Assembly (NCBI GenBank): GCA_023380675.1
Contig: JAMCRS010000181.1
Span: forward strand, 1-19,640
Reading direction: 5' to 3'
Length of the DNA: 19,640 nt
Origin: Chloroflexota bacterium
Lineage (GTDB): Bacteria > Chloroflexota > Anaerolineae > UBA4142
Every line of letters begins with the position of its first letter. Position 1 is the first letter of the stretch. The notes beneath the pieces were generated by a model. It searched no databases, was not told where the DNA came from, and worked only from the letters and a program-made list of their open reading frames with translations. Below are positions 15,139-19,640 of the stretch, one piece after another. A program made the position numbers and the translations under genes.

Positions 15139-15234
15139 ATGCGACGAATCACGCGTGCCCACGTAGTATTGGTCGTCTTGACGCTTTTTGTCATTCTCAT
15201 GGTGATTGGACGGTATCTCGGTCCGGTGAGGTGA
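15139..15234 (+). CDS. 31-residue single-TM small protein, first gene of the cvpA-mutS2 group
   Basis: A small ORF of 31 codons. It begins with an Arg-rich N terminus (MRRITRAH), continues with a hydrophobic helix long enough to span a membrane (about residues 8-24, VVLVVLTLFVILMVIGR) and ends YLGPVR. Support comes from an ideal ribosome binding site (AGGAGG at 15129-15134, 4 nt before the ATG) and from its stop lying 2 nt before the cvpA start, as in a translational unit. The composition is that of a small membrane protein with the N terminus probably inside. I do not recognise it. It could also act as a leader ORF that sets translation of cvpA. Confidence 0.65.
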   Translation: MRRITRAHVVLVVLTLFVILMVIGRYLGPVR

Positions 15235-15236
15235 GC

Positions 15237-15800
15237 ATGAGCCTGATAGCGGGACTCAACTGGCTCGACCTTCTGATCCTCGTCGTGTTCATTGTCGGAA
15301 TGGGGATGGGCTACATGCAAGGGTTCATCCGCCAGGTGATGGGGCTGGCCGCGCTGTACATCGGAACCATCCTCGGCGCGCAGTATCATCTCATCGTGGC
15401 GGGATGGATCATGCAGTTCTTTCCGTCAGCCCCAGTCCGCTTTGTGAACGCCTTTGGTTTCGTTTTGATTCTTTTTCTCGTTACATCCATAATCAACTGG
15501 CTCGCCTCCGACGCCTACGGTTCGGGACGCGTGCACATGCTGCCGACCTTTGATCACCTGGCCGGCAGTCTCCTGGGACTCGGGACCGCGTTTGTTGTGA
15601 TTGCTCTTCTCTTGCCTGTCGTCAGGTTTGCGGTAGGCGAAACTTGGCCATGGGCCTGGGCGGAGAGCGGCCGCTCCACTCTGCTCACCGGACTGAATAC
15701 CTCACACTTGATATACTTTTTTGACCAAGCCAAACCGGAGCTCCTGGCTATCTTGACTCCATGGCTGCCCAACGGGCTGCCGTCGATCTTTAACCTGTAA
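15237..15800 (+). CDS. cvpA: CvpA family membrane protein
   Basis: A 187-residue integral membrane protein with the CvpA-type opening: NWLDLLILVVFIVGMGMGYMQGFIRQVMGLAALYIG (about residues 8-43), where the short loop GYMQGFIRQ is characteristic. Further hydrophobic segments follow at about 45-60, 73-88 and 106-128. CvpA proteins are linked to colicin V production in Escherichia coli and to envelope or membrane stress functions elsewhere; the molecular role is unsettled. I chose the ATG at 15237, which has GAGGTGAGC directly upstream and fits the family start. A cvpA-like gene beside mutS2 is a known arrangement in other bacteria, including Bacillus relatives. The C-terminal region after 130 is less conserved. 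Confidence 0.88.
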   Translation: MSLIAGLNWLDLLILVVFIVGMGMGYMQGFIRQVMGLAALYIGTILGAQYHLIVAGWIMQFFPSAPVRFVNAFGFVLILFLVTSIINWLASDAYGSGRVHMLPTFDHLAGSLLGLGTAFVVIALLLPVVRFAVGETWPWAWAESGRSTLLTGLNTSHLIYFFDQAKPELLAILTPWLPNGLPSIFNL

Positions 15801-15806
15801 CCCATG

Positions 15807-15850
15807 GAAACCAGGTTTCTCGCCAAGCGGCTTTCGGGAAACCTGGTTTC
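15807..15850. repeat. 13-bp perfect inverted repeat between cvpA and mutS2
   Basis: GAAACCAGGTTTC (15807-15819) and GAAACCTGGTTTC (15838-15850) are exact reverse complements separated by 18 nt, and each arm is itself nearly palindromic. The hairpin lies between the cvpA stop (15800) and the mutS2 start (15863). It is followed only by TTC-TTCT, a weak T-tract, so it could attenuate or stabilise the transcript. GAAACC-type inverted repeats appear in several Chloroflexota genomes in my memory, suggesting a dispersed element. Confidence 0.8.
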
Positions 15851-15862
15851 TTCTAGGGAACC

Positions 15863-18310
15863 ATGAACGACAAGTACCTGCATACTCTCGAATTCGACAA
15901 GATATTGACCCGGCTCGCAGCGCATACGGCGTTTGCCGCCAGTGAAGCACTCGCTCACCACCTCACGCCCTCGACCGACCCCGATGAGATCGCACGACGG
16001 CAAGGGGAAACGACCGAAGCCTCAAAAATCCTCGAACAACATTCCGAGACGAGCATTGGCGGCGCACGGGACGTCCGGCCGCTGACGCGCAGCGCTCGTC
16101 TCGGCGCGCTCTTGGCGCCAACCGAGTTCCTGGAGATCCGCCAAACCCTCCTCTCTGCCCGCGCCCTGCGGCGTTCGCTCGGCCGCCTTAACACGCTTTA
16201 CCCCCGCCTCGCCGCCCGGGCCGCGTTCCTCGCCGACCTGCCTATGGTTGTGGACGCGGTCGCGCGCGCGGTGAACGATCGCGGGGAGATCAGCGACAGT
16301 GCGTCTCCGGACCTGGCGCGCATCCGGCACGACCTCGGCGTCGTCCGCGCGCGGCTGATGGACAAGCTGCAAAGAATCATTACCGGTCCTACCTACGCCA
16401 AGATTATCCAGGAGCCGATCATTACTCAGCGGGAGGGGCGCTATGTCGTCCCCATTCGCGCGGAAGCCAAGGGCCGGCTGCCCGGCGTCGTCCATGACAC
16501 GAGTGCGAGCGGCGCGACCCTTTTCATCGAGCCGCTCCCGGTCGTCGAGATGGGGAACCGGGTGCGCGAACTGGAACGCGAAGAAGCGCGCGAGGTTGAG
16601 CGTATTTTGCGCGAGCTGACCGCTCTGGTCGGCGCACACGCCGAGGAAATAGATGCCACCGTAGAGATTCTCGCCGAGATTGACCTGGCTTTGGCCAAGG
16701 CCAAGTACTCTGCCGAAATTCGCGGGGTCGAGCCCGTGTTTGGATTCGCCGAGACAGAGAACCAGAAATCCAGGCTGCCTGCGTCGAGCGGCCATCCGCT
16801 CGAGCTGCGAGAAGCGCGGCATCCCCTTCTCGATCCGGAACAGGTCGTCCCGATCTCTATTGCGCTCGGCGGTGAATACTCGATTCTCGTCATCACCGGC
16901 CCGAACACGGGAGGCAAGACCGTAACCTTAAAGACCGTCGGCCTCCTCGCGCTCATGGCTCAGAGCGGCCTCCACATCCCCGCGCTCGAGGGTTCGCGCT
17001 TGCCCGTCATGAGCGGCATCTACGCAGACATTGGCGACGAGCAGTCCATCGAGCAGAGCCTCTCCACCTTTTCATCCCACCTCAAGAACCTCGTGGAGAT
17101 CCTTCGCCAGGCCGATGCACACTCACTCGTGCTTCTCGACGAATTGGGGGCAGGGACGGACCCGATCGAAGGATCGGCGCTCGCACGCGCCGTGCTCAGC
17201 TATCTTCTGGAGCGGCACATCCCGGCTCTCGTCGCGACGCATTATGCAGAATTAAAGGCGTTTGCCCATTCGACCCCGGGGGTACAAAATGCCTCGGTGG
17301 ACTTTGACGTCGAGACCCTGTCGCCGACCTATCACCTCAGCATCGGGCTACCCGGCCGGTCGAATGCCTTTGCAATTGCTTCCCGCCTGGGCTTGGATCA
17401 CGGCATTATCGAGCGAGCGCGCACAGCCCTCAGCCGCGCCGACGTCGAAATGGAAACCATGCTGGCCGAGATCCGCCAGGCCCGACAGGACGCGGCTTCG
17501 GCCCAAGCGCACGCCGAACTGAAACAGCGCGAGGCCGAGAGATCAGCGGCAGAAGCCCGGCGCCATCTCGCAGAGGCAAACACGCGGCGCGCCGAGATCC
17601 TCGGCCGAGCGCGCGAGGATGCCCAAGCCGAAATCGACCTCGCGCGCGAAGAGCTGAACCGCTTGCGCCAAGAGTGGCGCGCGGTTTCGCTGACGCGCGA
17701 ATTCGTCGAGAATGAAGAGGCCAAGCTCGACCATCTCGCGACCGAACTCTTATCGCCTGAACAACCCCAGCCTCGCCCGGGTCACGAGGCCGAGCCTTCG
17801 GTCTCGAGCGAAATTCAACGCTCCAACGCCTCGCCATCCGGAGAAAAGATCGCGGTGGGCGATCGTGTCCGGGTGGAGCGGCTCGGCAAGGCCGGCGAGG
17901 TGGTCGCGCTCGACGCCGATGGCGCGGATGTACAAATCGGCAGCTTTCGCGTCCATTTGAAACCGGACGAGCTGGGCGAGAAGGTGGCCCAGGCGGAGGT
18001 GTCCGCACCCAGGGAGGCCTCGGAAACTGCCAGCCGCGTCTCATTACCGCAGGTCGAATCGCCGGGAGTCGAGGTGAGCCTCCGCGGAATGCGGGCAGAC
18101 GACGCGCTTGAAAAGCTGGACAAGTATCTCGATCGCGCGTATCTCGCCGGGCTCCCCTATGTCCGCATCGTGCACGGCAAAGGAACAGGCACGCTCCGCA
18201 AGCTCACGCGCGAGCTCCTGAGCGAGCATCCCTTGGTGGCGGAGATCCGCTCTGCCGAACCGCATGAGGGGGGCGAGGGCGTAACGATCGCGCGGCTGGT
18301 GAGTCGCTGA
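15863..18310 (+). CDS. mutS2: Endonuclease MutS2
   Basis: An 815-residue MutS2, a MutS-like ATPase with a nuclease tail. It acts on branched DNA and suppresses homologous recombination in some bacteria; in others it takes part in rescue of collided ribosomes. Residues 1-330 form the core and lever region (EFDKILTRLAAH at the start). Walker A is GPNTGGKT (346-353), Walker B is LVLLDELGAGTDP (D426 and E427), and the H-loop is THYAELK (459-465). A charged coiled coil runs from about 500 to 630. A KOW-like beta element follows (VGDRVRVERLGKAGEVV, from about 665), then the Smr domain (about 735-815) with HGKGTG at 771-776. In place of the usual LDLRG this protein has VSLRGMR. AGGG lies 4 nt before the ATG. 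The length is normal, slightly above the 785 residues of Bacillus subtilis MutS2. Confidence 0.97.
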   Translation: MNDKYLHTLEFDKILTRLAAHTAFAASEALAHHLTPSTDPDEIARRQGETTEASKILEQHSETSIGGARDVRPLTRSARLGALLAPTEFLEIRQTLLSARALRRSLGRLNTLYPRLAARAAFLADLPMVVDAVARAVNDRGEISDSASPDLARIRHDLGVVRARLMDKLQRIITGPTYAKIIQEPIITQREGRYVVPIRAEAKGRLPGVVHDTSASGATLFIEPLPVVEMGNRVRELEREEAREVERILRELTALVGAHAEEIDATVEILAEIDLALAKAKYSAEIRGVEPVFGFAETENQKSRLPASSGHPLELREARHPLLDPEQVVPISIALGGEYSILVITGPNTGGKTVTLKTVGLLALMAQSGLHIPALEGSRLPVMSGIYADIGDEQSIEQSLSTFSSHLKNLVEILRQADAHSLVLLDELGAGTDPIEGSALARAVLSYLLERHIPALVATHYAELKAFAHSTPGVQNASVDFDVETLSPTYHLSIGLPGRSNAFAIASRLGLDHGIIERARTALSRADVEMETMLAEIRQARQDAASAQAHAELKQREAERSAAEARRHLAEANTRRAEILGRAREDAQAEIDLAREELNRLRQEWRAVSLTREFVENEEAKLDHLATELLSPEQPQPRPGHEAEPSVSSEIQRSNASPSGEKIAVGDRVRVERLGKAGEVVALDADGADVQIGSFRVHLKPDELGEKVAQAEVSAPREASETASRVSLPQVESPGVEVSLRGMRADDALEKLDKYLDRAYLAGLPYVRIVHGKGTGTLRKLTRELLSEHPLVAEIRSAEPHEGGEGVTIARLVSR

Positions 18311-18401
18311 GATAGAACGAGGGGGGATGGCACTCGGTTTCACTTCGTGCGTTACTACGAAACGCTGATACCCGGTAAAGCTGCCCCTCAGCAACTCTCA
18401 C
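18311..18401. other. Intergenic gap between mutS2 and the lipoprotein gene
   Basis: A 91-nt gap. A weak hairpin (TTCGT at 18344-18348 with ACGAA at 18357-18361) has no T-run and is not a credible terminator. No ribosome binding site or promoter stands out before the next start. Confidence 0.4.
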
Positions 18402-19391
18402 ATGTACGAACATCTCTTCCATTTATCAATTGTGCGGTATCTTGCGGTCTCGCTCGTCGCCATAATCACTGCTTGTTCCAGCGCCACGCCCTTGCGTTCC
18501 TCCACGCCCACTTTGCCCCCGGTCTTGCCTTCTGCTACCGCCTCGGCACCGGCTACCTCAGCGCCCACTCCTCTCAGCGCTTACCCCACCGCGCACCCCA
18601 GCCCATCTCCGTCGTCCGCGCCATCGGCTGCACCTCGTCTTCCGGCAAGGATTGTCGAGCTCGCCCGCGGGTTTGGAGCGCCAGACGATCTGGCCGTGAT
18701 GCCGGACGGCTCGATTCTCTTCTCGGATATCGGTAACGGAACGGTCAACCAGATTCATCCCGACGGGAAGGTGACGACGCTCGTCCGGGGCTTGCTTGAG
18801 CCGGAAGGAATCGTGGTGATGCCCGACGGCAGTCTCATTATCGCCGAACAGAACAAAAATCGCTTGGTGCGTTTTCAACCCTCCTCCGGCCAGCCATTCT
18901 CCGTCTGGCTGCAATTGGAGAACAAGACGAACCAAGCCGGCGTCGACGGCATTGCGCGGGACCCCGGGACGGGAGATCTCATCATTCCAGATTCGCCGAA
19001 CGGTCGCATCTTGCGCGTGAACGCCGATGGCAAGAATGTGCGCACGATCGCGACCGGTTTCGTTCGTCCGACCGGCGCCGCCGTCGACACGGACGGGAGC
19101 ATCATTGTCGCCGACGAGTTCGGCGATGCTGTTAAACGGATCGGGACCGACGGGCGCATACAGACCCTCGGCAAGTTCTCCACCCCGGATGATGTCGTCG
19201 TGGATTCAGCCGGCCGGATCTATGTCGCCAGCCTGGGAGATGACAGCCTCCGCATGATCGACGGCCAGACCGGCAGGACAAGCCTCATCGCCACCCTGCG
19301 CGGCCCTCAGGGCCTTGCCCTTGACCAGAACGGGAACCTGATCGCGACCGAGCCTGCCCTCAATCGCATCCTACGCGTGCAGATCCATTGA
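18402..19391 (+). CDS. Secreted lipoprotein with NHL/SMP-30-like beta-propeller
   Basis: A 329-residue protein. Residues 1-24 form a signal peptide ending in a lipobox (LVAIITAC, Cys at 25), so it should be lipid-anchored on the outside of the cytoplasmic membrane. A Ser/Pro/Thr/Ala-rich linker follows (26-80). From about residue 85 the chain has repeated blade-like blocks with a loop of type [DP]DG.I or D..G.I and following strands: AVMPDGSILFSDI, VVMPDGSLIIAEQ, GTGDLIIPDSPNGRILRV, AVDTDGSIIVADE, VVDSAGRIYVAS, ALDQNGNLIATEP. This is the pattern of NHL or SMP-30/gluconolactonase-like six-bladed propellers. Catalytic metal-binding residues cannot be confirmed, so a binding role is as likely as hydrolysis. 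The ATG lacks an evident ribosome binding site. Confidence 0.88.
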   Translation: MYEHLFHLSIVRYLAVSLVAIITACSSATPLRSSTPTLPPVLPSATASAPATSAPTPLSAYPTAHPSPSPSSAPSAAPRLPARIVELARGFGAPDDLAVMPDGSILFSDIGNGTVNQIHPDGKVTTLVRGLLEPEGIVVMPDGSLIIAEQNKNRLVRFQPSSGQPFSVWLQLENKTNQAGVDGIARDPGTGDLIIPDSPNGRILRVNADGKNVRTIATGFVRPTGAAVDTDGSIIVADEFGDAVKRIGTDGRIQTLGKFSTPDDVVVDSAGRIYVASLGDDSLRMIDGQTGRTSLIATLRGPQGLALDQNGNLIATEPALNRILRVQIH

Positions 19392-19510
19392 ACGCACGCG
19401 GCGGCCGCGCGACTGAGAGGAACAGGGGTGCGGCTCCGTTTGGGGCGAACCCACACCGACATGGGCTGTTCCGAGGCGCCGCACAGGGGCGACGTGACGT
19501 GGAGTGCCAT
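19392..19510. other. Intergenic region after the lipoprotein gene
   Basis: GC-rich sequence with no ORF that I can support. An open frame running from 19388 has no ribosome binding site and crosses the repeat cluster, so I take it as chance. No clear terminator follows the lipoprotein stop. Confidence 0.4.
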
Positions 19511-19610
19511 CCCGCAGACCCCGCGGGATCGATGATCCCGCAGACCCCCGCAGGAGTCGCGGGGTCTAGGGACCCGCGGGATCGATGATCCCGCGATCTC
19601 CCGCGGGACC
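19511..19610. repeat. Cluster of GC-rich dyad repeats
   Basis: The 19-nt dyad GCGGGATCGATGATCCCGC occurs twice with 53 nt between starts (19523-19541 and 19576-19594). AGACCCCGC (19516-19524) is the exact reverse complement of GCGGGGTCT (19559-19567), and CCCGCGGGA (19573-19581) that of TCCCGCGGG (19599-19607). Several nested hairpins can therefore form in about 100 nt. This may be an intergenic palindromic element or a composite terminator; there is no T-run on the right-hand side. Confidence 0.8.
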
Positions 19611-19640
19611 ATAGCGGGGCGGGCGCAATCTCAGCCTCGG

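Noticed and set aside
15090..15236. N-terminal extension of CvpA by 49 codons
   Set aside because: The extension has no membrane or family character, crosses the promoter and the small ORF, and the ATG at 15237 has a good ribosome binding site.
18344..18361. Hairpin after mutS2 as a terminator
   Set aside because: Five-bp stem with an 8-nt loop and no T-run.
19388..19588. 66-codon open frame after the lipoprotein
   Set aside because: Starts inside the lipoprotein stop region without a ribosome binding site and runs through the dyad repeats.

Overview
The window is GC-rich bacterial chromosome that most resembles Chloroflexota (Anaerolineae-like). This is inferred from recognised protein types (a MutL/GlmL-like ATPase beside DUF6754-like and zinc-ribbon membrane proteins, an LPKSG surface anchor, a small helical protein typical of that phylum) and from the repeat style, not from a database search. 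No rRNA, tRNA, CRISPR array or transposase is visible.

Layout. Positions 221-8930 hold one long leftward operon of eight genes. A near-consensus promoter (8944-8972) precedes a ~90-residue helical protein. Then come a two-TM DUF6754-like protein, a six-TM protein, a 951-residue protein (two zinc ribbons, a long disordered arm with nine P-[DPS]-W-[LI] motifs, and a membrane-anchored C-terminal domain), a multi-pass membrane protein, a MutL-family ASKHA ATPase, a 363-residue protein of unknown function, and a 148-residue LPKSG protein. Genes are tightly packed (overlaps of 1-8 nt, gaps of 0-51 nt) with no visible internal terminator. No amino-acid mutase subunit is nearby, so this is the best candidate for an undescribed system: a membrane-associated assembly built around an ATPase and a motif-array scaffold.

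Positions 9098-14966 hold a rightward operon under a complete T-box leader. Its specifier codon is TTC (Phe), at 9275-9277, and it ends in a textbook antiterminator/terminator pair (9485-9538). The genes are a DUF952 protein, an MFS transporter, pheS and pheT, followed by an intrinsic terminator (15001-15032). A fold-back array of thirteen 8-nt units (9376-9479) lies inside the T-box between stem III and the antiterminator.

Positions 15113-18310 hold an extended -10 promoter, a 31-codon single-TM ORF, a CvpA-family membrane protein and mutS2, with a 13-bp perfect inverted repeat before mutS2. Positions 18402-19391 encode a lipoprotein with an NHL/SMP-30-like beta-propeller. The right end (19511-19610) is a cluster of GC-rich dyad repeats. 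Positions 1-220 contain nothing that can be supported as a gene.
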